Below the pieces are notes generated by a model. The model ran no database searches, had not been told where the DNA came from, and worked only from the letters and a program-made list of their open reading frames with translations. Positions 15,064-23,653 of a DNA stretch of 36,024 bases are shown in pieces (the stretch's first letter is position 1; each line of letters begins with the position of its first letter). Source of the DNA: an uncultured Clostridium sp. (lineage in GTDB: Bacteria; Bacillota; Clostridia; TANB77; CAG-508); NCBI GenBank assembly GCA_900553015.1, contig USBY01000014.1, positions 1 through 36,024 on the forward strand, given 5' to 3'. The translations under genes and the position numbers were made by a program.

Positions 15064-15750
15064 TCAACCATTTATAATATCTTTTATTACTTCTCCAGCT
15101 ATAATTAGACCAGCTACAGAAGGTACAAAAGAAATACTTGCAGGAGTTTTATAGTCCCCATCATTTGGTTTTATTGGCTCTTCTTTTGAATATACTACCT
15201 TTAATTTTGGTATACCTCTTGAACGTAATTCTTTTCTCATTACTTTTGCAAGTGGACATACGGAAGTTTTATAAATATCTGTTACTTCAAATTTGGTTGG
15301 ATCTAATTTATTTCCTGTTCCCATTGCAGAAATTATAGGAATATTAAGTTCATTAGCTTTGCACACTAATTCTATTTTTCCAGTTACTGTATCTATTGCA
15401 TCTACTATATAGTCTAAAGAATTATCTAATAGTTTGCTTCCTGGCATAAAGAACTCTGTAGATACATCTACTTCTACTTCTGGATTTATACTTAAAATTC
15501 TTTCTTTCATAACATCTACTTTATTTTTTCCAACAGTATTTATATTGGCATGTATTTGTCTATTTATATTAGTAATATCTACTGTATCATTGTCAACTAA
15601 TAGAAATTTTCCTATACCTGCTCTTGCTAGTCCTTCTACTACAAAAGAACCTACTCCTCCAATTCCAAATACTGCGACTTTTGATTTATTTAATTTTTCT
15701 ACATTTTCTTTTCCTATTAATCTTTCTTCTCTACTAAACCCTTCGTACAT
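15064..15750 (-). CDS. tcdA: tRNA threonylcarbamoyladenosine dehydratase, ThiF/HesA family
   Basis: 228 residues. It forms the cyclic t6A modification at position 37 of ANN-decoding tRNAs, using ATP. The adenylation fold starts SREERLIGKENVEKL, has the nucleotide loop GIGGVGS (29-35), then LVDNDTVDITNINRQ and DAIDTVTGK. The segment SVCPLAKVMRKELRSRGI, with its conserved Cys, distinguishes TcdA from MoeB/ThiF, and the 228-residue length fits. It lies downstream of mutS beyond a terminator. Confidence 0.88.
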   Translation of the reverse strand: MYEGFSREERLIGKENVEKLNKSKVAVFGIGGVGSFVVEGLARAGIGKFLLVDNDTVDITNINRQIHANINTVGKNKVDVMKERILSINPEVEVDVSTEFFMPGSKLLDNSLDYIVDAIDTVTGKIELVCKANELNIPIISAMGTGNKLDPTKFEVTDIYKTSVCPLAKVMRKELRSRGIPKLKVVYSKEEPIKPNDGDYKTPASISFVPSVAGLIIAGEVIKDIING

Positions 15751-15801
15751 TTTTCCTCCTAAATATATAAACTAGACTAATTATACCTCTTATTACAAAT
15801 T

Positions 15802-15838
15802 ATTAAAAGATGTACTAAGCTTTCGTACATCTTTTAAT
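15802..15838 (-). terminator. Terminator after mutS
   Basis: A perfect 14-bp stem, ATTAAAAGATGTAC / GTACATCTTTTAAT, with a 9-base loop lies six bases after the mutS stop. The U-rich part is within the 3' arm and the following AATTTG. Confidence 0.65.
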
Positions 15839-15843
15839 ATAAA

Positions 15844-18456
15844 CTATTTCATTTTTTCTTTTATTTTCATTAAAGTATTTAGTGCATCTATAGGTGTTAA
15901 AGTATTTAAATCAATCTTATCAAGTTCTTGGGATATTTCTGCTAATTTGTAATTATATAAATCAAGTTGACCTGCTTGAACTTGTTTATTTTCTTTTTCC
16001 ATCTTTTTGCTTCCTAAAATGCTTTTTCTCTCTAGGCTTCTTAATATTTCATTTGCTCTTTTTAATACTTCTTTTGGAACTCCTGCAAGCCTTGCAACAT
16101 GAACACCATAACTTTCATCTGTTCCGCCCCTTACAATCTTTCTTAAAAAGATTACATCTTCGCCTTTTTCTTTAACTGCTATAGAATAATTTTTTACACC
16201 TTCTAGTTTATCTTCTAATTCTATAAGCTCATGGTAATGTGTTGCAAATAATGTTTTTGCTCCACATTTAGTTTTATCAGAAATGTATTCTGCAACTGCC
16301 CATGCGATTGATAAACCATCATATGTTGATGTTCCTCTTCCTATTTCGTCTAATATTACTAGACTGTTTTTAGTTGCTTCTTTTAAGATATCTGCAACTT
16401 CCATCATTTCAACCATAAATGTACTTTGTCCCATACTTAAATCATCTGATGCGCCAACTCTTGTAAATATTTTATCTACAACACCGATATGTGCATCTGT
16501 AGCAGGAACAAAACTTCCTATTTGAGCCATTAAGGTGATTAGTGCAACTTGTCTCATATATGTAGATTTACCAGCCATATTAGGACCAGTTATAATTGAT
16601 AACCTGTTTTCATCATTATCCATATATGTATCATTATCTATAAAACTACCTGTTGGAAGCATTTTTTCGATTACTGGATGTCTTCCTTCTTTTATTTCTA
16701 TTTTTCCACCATTATCTACTATTGGCATACAGTAATTCATATCTTCTGCAACAGTTGCAAATGAAGCTAATACATCTAGAGTTGCAATTATCATTGCAGA
16801 TTTTTGAAGTCTTTTTACATTTTTAGCAATTTCTTGTCTTATCTCTGTAAATGCTTCATATTCTAGATTGATAACTTTATCTTCAGCACCTAAAATTTGA
16901 TTTTCTAATTCTTTTAATTCTTCTGTAATATATCTTTCACAATTTGTTAATGTTTGTTTTCTTATATATCTATCTGGAACTTGTGGTAAATTTGATTTTG
17001 TTACCTCTATATAATACCCAAATACTTTATTAAAACCAACTTTTAAATTTTTAATTCCTGTTTTCTCTTTTTCTGTTGCTTCAAGTTGAACTAACCAATT
17101 TTTTCCTTCTGTTGTGGCAGTTTTTAATTTATCAATTTCTTCATTATATCCAAGCTTTATTAATCCACCTTCTTTTACTGTCATTGGTGGATCTTCTACT
17201 ATTGATTTTTCTATTAGCTCATAAATATCTTTTAGCTCATCTAAATTATTATAAAGTTCTTGCAACATAGTTGAAGTGGTATTTTGCAATACTGCTTTTA
17301 CTTCCGGTAATTTTGATAATGAATTTTTTAAAGATATCATGTCCCTACCATTTGCATTACCATATGATATTTTGCCTGCTAATCTTTCTATATCATAAAC
17401 TTTTTTTAGACTTTCTATTATATCTCCTCTAAGCATTACATTTTCTTTTAGTTCTTTTACAGCATTTAGTCTCTTATTTATTTCGTTAACATCTATTAAT
17501 GGATCATTTATCCATCTTCTTAAATGTCTTCCTCCCATTGAGGTTGATGTTTTATCTAACACCCATAAAAGTGTACCTTTTTTGCTTTTATCTCTCATTT
17601 TTTCTGTAAGTTCTAGGTTTCTTCTTGCATTAATATCTAATGACATATATCTAGTGGTATTGTACATAATTATTTTGTTAATATGTTCTAAGCTTGTTTT
17701 TTGTGTTTGTTTTAAGTACTCTACTAATGCATTTATACTTGCAACAGAAAAAAGTCTTTTATCTATATCTTTTATAGGATTGTCATCATTATCAACTAAA
17801 TTATAATTTTCTACTATTGTGTTTATATCTTCTGAAAAGAATTTATCGTTAAATCTTGTAAAATATATTTCGAATCTTTCTTTTATTTTGCTTATCTCTT
17901 CTGTGCTATCATACATCATGCAGTTTACAACTAATTCCGCAGGTGAATATCTTGCGATTTCGTCTAATACTAAAGGAAAGTTATTGTTTTCTTTTATCTC
18001 TGTACTATAAAAATCTCCTGTGGTTACATCACATACAGCAATTCCATAATATATCCCTTTTTTAACAATTGACATGATATAATTGTTTTTCTTTTCTTCT
18101 AACATATTAGATTCTATTACTGTACCAGGTGTAACAACACGAATAACACCTCTTTTTACAATTCCTTTAGCTGTTTTTGGATCTTCTAATTGTTCACATA
18201 TTGCAACTTTATATCCTTTTGCAATTAGTTTTGAGATATAAATTTCTGCAGCATGGTGTGGCACACCACACATTGGTGCTCTCTCTGCTTGTCCACAATC
18301 CTTTCCGGTTAAAGTTAGTTCTAGTTCTCTTGATACTGTTATTGCATCATCAAAGAACATTTCGTAAAAATCTCCTAATCTATAAAAAAGTATACAATCT
18401 TTATATTCTTCTTTTGTTTCAAGATATCTTTGCATCATTGGTGAATATTCTGCCAT
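15844..18456 (-). CDS. mutS: DNA mismatch repair protein MutS
   Basis: 870 residues, full length. The mismatch-recognition domain has the F-x-E motif in LGDFYEMFF (F30, E32). The connector, lever and clamp domains follow. The ATPase has Walker A GPNMAGKST at 624-632, DDLSMGQSTFMVEM, Walker B LVILDEIGRGTSTYDG and FATHYHEL. It recognises mismatches and recruits MutL. No mutL is adjacent: a terminator and tcdA follow. It probably belongs to a miaB-HTH-mutS transcription unit. Confidence 0.97.
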   Translation of the reverse strand: MAEYSPMMQRYLETKEEYKDCILFYRLGDFYEMFFDDAITVSRELELTLTGKDCGQAERAPMCGVPHHAAEIYISKLIAKGYKVAICEQLEDPKTAKGIVKRGVIRVVTPGTVIESNMLEEKKNNYIMSIVKKGIYYGIAVCDVTTGDFYSTEIKENNNFPLVLDEIARYSPAELVVNCMMYDSTEEISKIKERFEIYFTRFNDKFFSEDINTIVENYNLVDNDDNPIKDIDKRLFSVASINALVEYLKQTQKTSLEHINKIIMYNTTRYMSLDINARRNLELTEKMRDKSKKGTLLWVLDKTSTSMGGRHLRRWINDPLIDVNEINKRLNAVKELKENVMLRGDIIESLKKVYDIERLAGKISYGNANGRDMISLKNSLSKLPEVKAVLQNTTSTMLQELYNNLDELKDIYELIEKSIVEDPPMTVKEGGLIKLGYNEEIDKLKTATTEGKNWLVQLEATEKEKTGIKNLKVGFNKVFGYYIEVTKSNLPQVPDRYIRKQTLTNCERYITEELKELENQILGAEDKVINLEYEAFTEIRQEIAKNVKRLQKSAMIIATLDVLASFATVAEDMNYCMPIVDNGGKIEIKEGRHPVIEKMLPTGSFIDNDTYMDNDENRLSIITGPNMAGKSTYMRQVALITLMAQIGSFVPATDAHIGVVDKIFTRVGASDDLSMGQSTFMVEMMEVADILKEATKNSLVILDEIGRGTSTYDGLSIAWAVAEYISDKTKCGAKTLFATHYHELIELEDKLEGVKNYSIAVKEKGEDVIFLRKIVRGGTDESYGVHVARLAGVPKEVLKRANEILRSLERKSILGSKKMEKENKQVQAGQLDLYNYKLAEISQELDKIDLNTLTPIDALNTLMKIKEKMK

Positions 18457-18516
18457 TTGTATATTCCTTACCTTTCTATTTTAATCCTAATTCTTTTCAT
18501 TTATCTTTTGTTACTA

Positions 18517-19413
18517 CTATTTTCTTGATTCGTCATCTGGTTCGTCTTTTCCTGTTAGTTTTTCATAAGATTGTACTGTTATACTAGCTCTTCGTATTGT
18601 ACTAATAGACACACCTAATTGCTTTGCAGCTTCTTTCTGAGTAGTTCCTAATTCATTTACCTGTGCTAATAAACTTTTAGCTTTTTCATATTTTTTCTCA
18701 GCTTCTGTTTTTTGACTACTTATTATTACTTCACCTTCATCATAATTTTCTAAAGTAGTCTGAATTAAAATTCTTTCTAATGGTTCAAATAAAGATGTAT
18801 CATATTTAGCATTAGCTTTTTGCATTTTTCTTTTTGACAATTCCTTTGCTATTTCATATATTGGTTTATACTCTTCATCATTTTCTAGTTTAGCTAATTC
18901 TCTACTTATCGTTCTTGGAGGTATTCCATATTTAGTTGCCATATCTGTTTGACTTGCTTCATCTTCAATCATTTCTATAAATAGAGCCTTAAAATTTATA
19001 TGTGAATAGTCTGGATGTCTTCTTGCTTCATATTCTATATATGATTTTTTTAATTCATCATCATTTGAATCATTAACATAAGTCACAATATTTTCTTTAA
19101 ATGTTTGTAAATCTATATCCTCACCAGTTCTTAGATATAATTCTTTTGCTTCGTTTAATGTTTTTATTTCTCCGGCTAAAAGCCTCTCAACTATTTTTCC
19201 TAATCTTTCATCATCGATTTCTTTCCTTTGAAGTCCACTCTTGTTTTGGGCTAATATTTTTTCTAATTTTTCCCTTTGCTCTGTTCCCTCTGGAAATCTT
19301 TTCTTACATTTTTCAACGAATTTATTTCTATCCAATCCATAAATTTCTTCACATTCTCTAACAGATTGTCCATTTAGAACTGCAAGAAACATTTTTTCAA
19401 AATTATCTTCCAT
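18517..19413 (-). CDS. Unknown protein with two helix-turn-helix-like segments
   Basis: 298 residues, unknown function. Two segments look like helix-turn-helix units: ASQTDMATKYGIPPRTISREL in the middle and TTQKEAAKQLGVSISTIRRAS near the C-terminus; the N-terminus has a third similar pattern (VRECEEIYGLDRNKFVEKC). This repeats a theme of small DNA-binding helices separated by charged linkers. I place the start at the ATG at 19413, not at the earlier in-frame TTG at 19425, because GGAGG lies six bases before it. The gene overlaps the end of miaB by 11 bases and precedes mutS, so it is translated from the same message. It could be a regulator or a phage-terminase-small-subunit-like protein. Confidence 0.7.
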   Translation of the reverse strand: MEDNFEKMFLAVLNGQSVRECEEIYGLDRNKFVEKCKKRFPEGTEQREKLEKILAQNKSGLQRKEIDDERLGKIVERLLAGEIKTLNEAKELYLRTGEDIDLQTFKENIVTYVNDSNDDELKKSYIEYEARRHPDYSHINFKALFIEMIEDEASQTDMATKYGIPPRTISRELAKLENDEEYKPIYEIAKELSKRKMQKANAKYDTSLFEPLERILIQTTLENYDEGEVIISSQKTEAEKKYEKAKSLLAQVNELGTTQKEAAKQLGVSISTIRRASITVQSYEKLTGKDEPDDESRK

Positions 19414-20830
19414 TTTGACCTCCAATTAAACATCCTTTCAAATACCACATATGTTCAGAGACAATTTTTAAGTCTATTATTTTATTTATTAAATCTTTAT
19501 CTCCTTCAAATATAACAACCTTATTGCTATCAGTTCTTCCTGTTAGCATATTTGGATTATTTTTACTTGTTCCTTCTACTAAAACTTTTTGAATTGTTCC
19601 TACATATTTTTGGTTATTTTCTTCAATTTGACTTTCTACTAATTCTTTTAGTCTATCAAATCTTTTGTGTTTTATTTCTTCTGGAACTTGGTTTGGCATT
19701 TTATCTCCTGGAGTTCCAACTCTTCTTGAATATATAAACATATATACTTGTTCAAATTTTACTTTTCTTACAACATCTAATGTGTCTTCAAATTCTTCAT
19801 CAGTTTCTCCTGGGAATCCAACGATAATATCTGTAGATAATGTTAAATTTGGTATTTTATTTTTCATCTTTTCTACTAAATTTAGATATTGATCTTTAGT
19901 ATATTTTCTATTCATTTCTTTTAATACTTTAGTATTTCCAGATTGTAATGGTAAATGTATTAATTTACAAACTTTATCACAATCAGCTATTGCTTCTATT
20001 ACATCATCTGTAAAATCTTTTGGATGTGGTGAAACAAATCTAATTCTTTCTATCCCATCAATTTTATTTATTGCTCTTAGTAATGTAGCAAAAGAATTTA
20101 CACCTTCATATGCTTCAAATTCTATATTTTTTTCTTTTTCTACTCTTAAATATGAGTTAACATTTTGACCTAATAAAGTAATTTCTTTATATCCTTCTTT
20201 TGCAAGTTCTTTTACTTCATTAATTATGTCTTTTGGCATTCTACTTCTTTCTCTTCCACGTACATATGGAACAATACAATATGTGCAAAAATTATTACAT
20301 CCATTCATTATTGTTACAGAAGCTTTTATATTGCTATCTCTTTTTATTGGTAAACCTTCGAAAATCTCACCATCTATATCTATAACATCTTTTACTTTTT
20401 CTCTTGTTTTTAATGCCTTAAATAAATCTTCTGGAAATCTATATAATGTATGTGTTCCAAATACTACATCTACAAATGGGTAACTTTGTTTTATTTTGTC
20501 TGTAATATGTTTTTCTTGCATCATACAACCACCAATAGCAATAATTGTTCCATTGGCTTCTTTTATTCTTTTTAATTCACCTAATTTTCCAAAAAGCTTA
20601 TCTTCTGCATTTTCTCTTACACAGCATGTATTAAATAAGGCTATATCTGATTCTTCAAATTTCTCTGTTCTAGTATATCCCATTTCTTCTAGCATTCCAC
20701 ATAATTTTTCAGAATCATTTTCATTTAATTGACATCCCATTGTTAAAATGCAATATTTTAAATTTTTATTGTTTTTATTTAAATTCTTAATTTCATCTAT
20801 ATATTTTCTTTGCTCTTTTACTTTTTCCAC
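19403..20830 (-). CDS. miaB: tRNA-2-methylthio-N6-dimethylallyladenosine synthase
   Basis: 475 residues. It adds the methylthio group at A37 of tRNAs that read U-starting codons. The N-terminal domain has CILTMGCQLNENDSEK and the two other cysteines of the first Fe-S cluster (FNTCCVRENA, IGGCMMQE). The radical-SAM motif is CNNFCTYC within NGCNNFCTYCIVPYVRGRE, followed by TLLGQNVNSY and the C-terminal TRAM domain. Translation starts with GTG after GGAGGATTTAAC. The long N-terminal extension is typical of Gram-positive MiaB. Confidence 0.95.
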   Translation of the reverse strand: MEKVKEQRKYIDEIKNLNKNNKNLKYCILTMGCQLNENDSEKLCGMLEEMGYTRTEKFEESDIALFNTCCVRENAEDKLFGKLGELKRIKEANGTIIAIGGCMMQEKHITDKIKQSYPFVDVVFGTHTLYRFPEDLFKALKTREKVKDVIDIDGEIFEGLPIKRDSNIKASVTIMNGCNNFCTYCIVPYVRGRERSRMPKDIINEVKELAKEGYKEITLLGQNVNSYLRVEKEKNIEFEAYEGVNSFATLLRAINKIDGIERIRFVSPHPKDFTDDVIEAIADCDKVCKLIHLPLQSGNTKVLKEMNRKYTKDQYLNLVEKMKNKIPNLTLSTDIIVGFPGETDEEFEDTLDVVRKVKFEQVYMFIYSRRVGTPGDKMPNQVPEEIKHKRFDRLKELVESQIEENNQKYVGTIQKVLVEGTSKNNPNMLTGRTDSNKVVIFEGDKDLINKIIDLKIVSEHMWYLKGCLIGGQNGR

Positions 20831-20854
20831 GTTAAATCCTCCTATTGCCCCTAT

Positions 20855-20883
20855 ATTCTATATTATTTTCTAAGTTTTTTCAA
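20855..20883 (-). promoter_or_regulatory. Promoter of the miaB operon
   Basis: TTGAAA (20878-20883) and TAGAAT (20855-20860) are separated by 17 bases, about 25 bases before the GTG start. Confidence 0.65.
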
Positions 20884-20924
20884 GTGATTTTACGTTCAAG
20901 TTTATCCATAAGTAAACCTTTCCA

Positions 20925-20969
20925 TAAAAAACAAACTGCGAGCTAAAATCTGTTATTAAGCCCACAGTT
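20925..20969 (-). terminator. Second terminator-like hairpin between rpmE and miaB
   Basis: On the minus strand, AACTGTGGGCT pairs with AGCTCGCAGTT (11 bp, two G.U pairs, 14-base loop), followed by TGTTTTTT. It lies 30 bases beyond the rpmE terminator and just upstream of the miaB promoter. It may back up the first terminator, or end a short independent RNA. Confidence 0.6.
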
Positions 20970-21000
20970 ATAAATAATTCTCACCTATTTTTTTACACAA

Positions 21001-21034
21001 GAAAAAAGAAAATTATAACGATTTATAATTTTCT
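21001..21034 (-). terminator. Terminator of rpmE
   Basis: A perfect 12-bp stem, AGAAAATTATAA / TTATAATTTTCT, with a 4-base loop and a TTTTTTC tract on the minus strand, starts eight bases after the rpmE stop. Confidence 0.8.
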
Positions 21035-21042
21035 TATATATC

Positions 21043-21243
21043 TTATTGAATTCCATATTTCTTTTTAAATTTATCTGCTCTACCACCTGTTGTATCTTTT
21101 CTTAAATTACCTGTCCAGAATGGATGACATTTTGAGCAAACATCTACTTTTATAGATTCTTTTGTTGAGTTTGTTTCTATTACATTACCACAAGCACATG
21201 TAATTGTTGCAGCAGTATATTTTGGATGTATTCCTTCTTTCAT
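21043..21243 (-). CDS. rpmE: 50S ribosomal protein L31 (zinc-binding form)
   Basis: 66 residues: MKEGIHPKY, then CACG (16-19) and CSKCHPFWTG (37-46), so four zinc-ligand cysteines are present. This is the C+ form, as opposed to the zinc-free form made under zinc starvation in organisms with both. It ends RADKFKKKYG as usual. A GAGGTGA ribosome site and a well-formed promoter precede it. Confidence 0.97.
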   Translation of the reverse strand: MKEGIHPKYTAATITCACGNVIETNSTKESIKVDVCSKCHPFWTGNLRKDTTGGRADKFKKKYGIQ

Positions 21244-21285
21244 TTATGTTCACCTCTTCCTTTTCTTCGTAAAATGCTGTATACT

Positions 21286-21314
21286 ATCATAACACATATT
21301 TATTTATTTTTCAA
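21286..21314 (-). promoter_or_regulatory. Promoter of rpmE
   Basis: TTGAAA (21309-21314) and TATGAT (21286-21291) are separated by 17 bases, about 40 bases before the ATG. Confidence 0.65.
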
Positions 21315-21333
21315 TACCTAAATTCTTTTTTAT

Positions 21334-21498
21334 TTAATTTAGTTCATTTGTTGTTTGTTCTTGTTCTAGAATATATTGCCCAGATGTTTCTAGCTCTTCT
21401 TTTAAAGATGTCTTATTTACTAGTTTAAAAGTTATATTAAACAAACAAGCTATTATTAATATGATTAATCCAATTCTTTTCCAATATTTAGCTAGCAT
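21334..21498 (-). CDS. Small single-pass membrane protein, unknown
   Basis: 54 residues: MLAKYWKR, a hydrophobic helix (about 9-25), VNKTSLKEELETSGQY and an E/Q-rich end. The GGAGAGG ribosome site lies seven bases before the ATG, and a very strong promoter is upstream. Charge distribution suggests the N-terminus inside. No family is recognised. It lies between rpmE and the divergent vanW-like gene. Confidence 0.6.
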   Translation of the reverse strand: MLAKYWKRIGLIILIIACLFNITFKLVNKTSLKEELETSGQYILEQEQTTNELN

Positions 21499-21519
21499 TT
21501 GGACCTCTCCTTCTTTCTT

Positions 21520-21561
21520 GAACTCATAGTTCTATTATACTATATTTTATTTTTTTGTCAA
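21520..21561 (-). promoter_or_regulatory. Strong promoter with adjacent palindrome
   Basis: TTGACA (21556-21561) and TATAAT (21534-21539), spacer 16, drive the 54-residue gene. The perfect palindrome GAACT-CAT-AGTTC (21520-21532) follows the -10 at once. It has five bases between GAAC and GTTC, one more than a LexA box, so its meaning is uncertain. Confidence 0.65.
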
Positions 21562-21596
21562 TATTTTTAATGTTTATCGTATGTTTTGGTATTTTT

Positions 21597-21625
21597 TTGC
21601 TCATTTCGTGTAAAAATATTATAAA
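21597..21625 (+). promoter_or_regulatory. Candidate promoter of the vanW-like gene
   Basis: TTGCTC (21597-21602) and TATAAA (21620-21625) are separated by 17 bases, about 30 bases before the ATG. The region is divergent from the 54-residue gene. Confidence 0.45.
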
Positions 21626-21656
21626 ACATTTTTTAGTTCGAGAGGATTGAATTTAT

Positions 21657-22352
21657 ATGAAAAAGAAGATAATACTATTTTTTCTTATTTTATTTACAAC
21701 AATTTGTTTTTCTGGATGTAGTAAAGAAGATGATACTAAAACAGAAGTTAATACTATAGAAGTTAATAGAACATCTACTGATATAAGTAATTTAAATTTA
21801 AATGATATATCAAATAATACAATTAATAATAATATTGTTTCTACCAATCAGGCTAATAATACATCTAATTCCTCTAACTCAAAAGTTTCAAATAAATCCG
21901 AAGAATTGTTAGCTCAATTTTCTACTAGAATATACTCTACAGATTCTGCTAGACAAAATAATTTAGAAATAACGTCTAAAAAATTAAATGGAACAGTTGT
22001 AAAACCTAATGAAACATTTTCTTTTACAAAAACTATTGGACCTTCCACTGTTGCTAAAGGATATGAGGAAGCAGATATTTATGATTCAAATGGAAATAAA
22101 ATTAAAGGTTATGGAGGTGGGAACTGTCAGGTAAGTTCTACTTTGTATAATGCTGTCCAAAAGGTTTCTTCCCTTAAAGTAGTAGAAAGACATGAACATA
22201 GCAATACTGTTCCTTATGTAAAAGAAGGGCATGATGCTGCGGTAGCATATGGAAGTGTTGATTTTAAATTTAAAAACACAAATAATTTTAGTATAAAAAT
22301 TTTAGTTGAAACTTCTAAAAAATATGTGGTAGTTAAATTAATGAAAATTTAA
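21657..22352 (+). CDS. VanW-family lipoprotein
   Basis: 231 residues. A signal peptide ends in the lipobox CFSGC (lipidated Cys at about 21), then comes an Asn/Thr/Ser-rich linker to about 80. The VanW domain follows: QFSTRIYSTDSARQNNLEI, NGTVVKPNETFSFTKTIGP, GYGGGNCQVSSTLYNAV and VERHEHSNTVPYVKEGHDAAV. The family is found near cell-wall genes (including vancomycin-resistance clusters), with unproven biochemical function; resistance should not be inferred. It is followed within 51 bases by a D,D-carboxypeptidase, which supports an envelope role. Confidence 0.88.
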   Translation: MKKKIILFFLILFTTICFSGCSKEDDTKTEVNTIEVNRTSTDISNLNLNDISNNTINNNIVSTNQANNTSNSSNSKVSNKSEELLAQFSTRIYSTDSARQNNLEITSKKLNGTVVKPNETFSFTKTIGPSTVAKGYEEADIYDSNGNKIKGYGGGNCQVSSTLYNAVQKVSSLKVVERHEHSNTVPYVKEGHDAAVAYGSVDFKFKNTNNFSIKILVETSKKYVVVKLMKI

Positions 22353-22363
22353 TTCATATATTT

Positions 22364-22395
22364 CCTCCTTTGGCATATATTTTAGGAAAAGGAGG
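22364..22395 (+). promoter_or_regulatory. Hairpin sequestering the ribosome site of the carboxypeptidase gene
   Basis: CCTCCTTT (22364-22371) is perfectly complementary to AAAGGAGG (22388-22395), with a 16-base loop. The 3' arm is the Shine-Dalgarno sequence of the next gene, so the hairpin would hide it in the vanW-dac message. Confidence 0.55.
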
Positions 22396-22403
22396 GGATT
22401 AAA

Positions 22404-23627
22404 ATAAAAAAATTTGTTTATAAACTTTTAATTTCTATAATAATTTTTAGTTTAATATTAACCCCAATTTCTTGTTTTGCATATACTGATTCTTCATATG
22501 TTTGGTCTTCGCCAGAAATCTTAACTAGTGTTAATGCTGATGATCAATCACAATTAGTAGAAAATAGTCTAAATCTCACTTGTGGCAGTGCTATATTAAT
22601 TGAGCAATCAACTGGTAAAATATTATATGAGCACAATGTGCATGAACAATTACGTCCTGCAAGTGTTACAAAAATAATGACTGTTCTATTAATTATGGAA
22701 GCAATAGATTCTGGAAGATTAAGTTATACAGACCAAATACCATGTAGCGAAAATGCAAGTTCAATGGGTGGTTCACAAATATGGCTTGATACAAAAGAAA
22801 CTTTAAGTGTAGACGAAATGTTAAAAGCTATATGTGTTGTTTCTGCAAACGATTGTACTGTTGCAATGGCAGAATATTTGGCTGGTTCTGAAGAAAATTT
22901 TGTAGCACAAATGAATGCAAAAGCAAAAGAACTTGGAATGAATGATACTACTTTTAAAAATTGTCATGGTATAGATGAAGATGGGCATGTATCTTCTAGT
23001 TATGATATTGCTCTTATGTCTCGCGAACTTTTAGAAAAACATCCTGATATAACAAAATATACAACGATATATATGGATTCTTTACGTGATGGAAAATCTG
23101 AATTAGTTAATACAAATAAACTAGTTAGAAATTATAGAGGTGCTACTGGTCTAAAAACAGGTTCTACATCTCTTGCATTATATAATCTGTCTGCATCTGC
23201 AACTCGTGATGGTTTATCTTTAATTGCTGTAATAATGAAGGCTCCTACTACTAAAGATAGATTTGCAGAGGCAACTAAATTATTAGATTATGGTTTTGCA
23301 AATTATTCTTATAAAACTTTTTCTCAAAAAGGTGATGCTGTAAAAGAAATTCCAATATCAAAAGGCGTCTCATCATCTGTTTCTGCAGTACTTTCTACCG
23401 ATGCAGGTGTACTTTTAAAGAAAGGTGAAGAAAGTAATATAGTACAAAATGTAAATCTACCTGAAGAAATAACAGCTCCAATTAATGAAGGTGATAAATT
23501 AGGTGAAATTTCTTATTCATTAAATGGTGAAACAATTGCAACAATTGATATAGTGGCCAAAAACAGTGTAGCAAAAATAGATTTACCACACATGTTACAA
23601 TATGTTTTTAACTCGTGGATTAGTTAA
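22404..23627 (+). CDS. Serine-type D-Ala-D-Ala carboxypeptidase (PBP5/DacF-like), apparent ATA start
   Basis: Removes the terminal D-Ala of peptidoglycan pentapeptides outside the membrane. Active-site motifs (counted from the proposed start) are SVTK S87-K90, SAN 147-149 and KTG 251-253; a PBP5-type C-terminal domain and an amphipathic anchor LPHMLQYVFNSWIS follow. The SxxK serine lies only nine residues after the first conventional start (GTG, 22638), which cannot be the real start. The frame is open back to 22386, and a typical signal peptide, KKFVYKLLISIIIFSLILT, begins at 22407. The only codon correctly placed behind the AAGGAGGGG site is ATA at 22404 (or ATT at 22398). So a non-AUG start, or an ATG lost by mutation or sequencing error, must be assumed. 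Confidence 0.85.
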   Translation: MKKFVYKLLISIIIFSLILTPISCFAYTDSSYVWSSPEILTSVNADDQSQLVENSLNLTCGSAILIEQSTGKILYEHNVHEQLRPASVTKIMTVLLIMEAIDSGRLSYTDQIPCSENASSMGGSQIWLDTKETLSVDEMLKAICVVSANDCTVAMAEYLAGSEENFVAQMNAKAKELGMNDTTFKNCHGIDEDGHVSSSYDIALMSRELLEKHPDITKYTTIYMDSLRDGKSELVNTNKLVRNYRGATGLKTGSTSLALYNLSASATRDGLSLIAVIMKAPTTKDRFAEATKLLDYGFANYSYKTFSQKGDAVKEIPISKGVSSSVSAVLSTDAGVLLKKGEESNIVQNVNLPEEITAPINEGDKLGEISYSLNGETIATIDIVAKNSVAKIDLPHMLQYVFNSWIS

Positions 23628-23653
23628 CTATATGCTATAACTAAATCAAGGAA

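Noticed and set aside
19414..19425. TTG at 19425 as the start of the HTH protein
   Set aside because: The GGAGG ribosome site lies after this TTG and is correctly spaced for the ATG at 19413.
21657..22352. Vancomycin-resistance cluster because of the VanW domain
   Set aside because: No vanH, ligase, vanX or two-component genes are nearby; VanW proteins are common in Clostridia without resistance.
22638..22640. GTG as the start of the D,D-carboxypeptidase
   Set aside because: It would leave only eight residues before the catalytic SxxK serine and remove the signal peptide visible upstream in the same frame.
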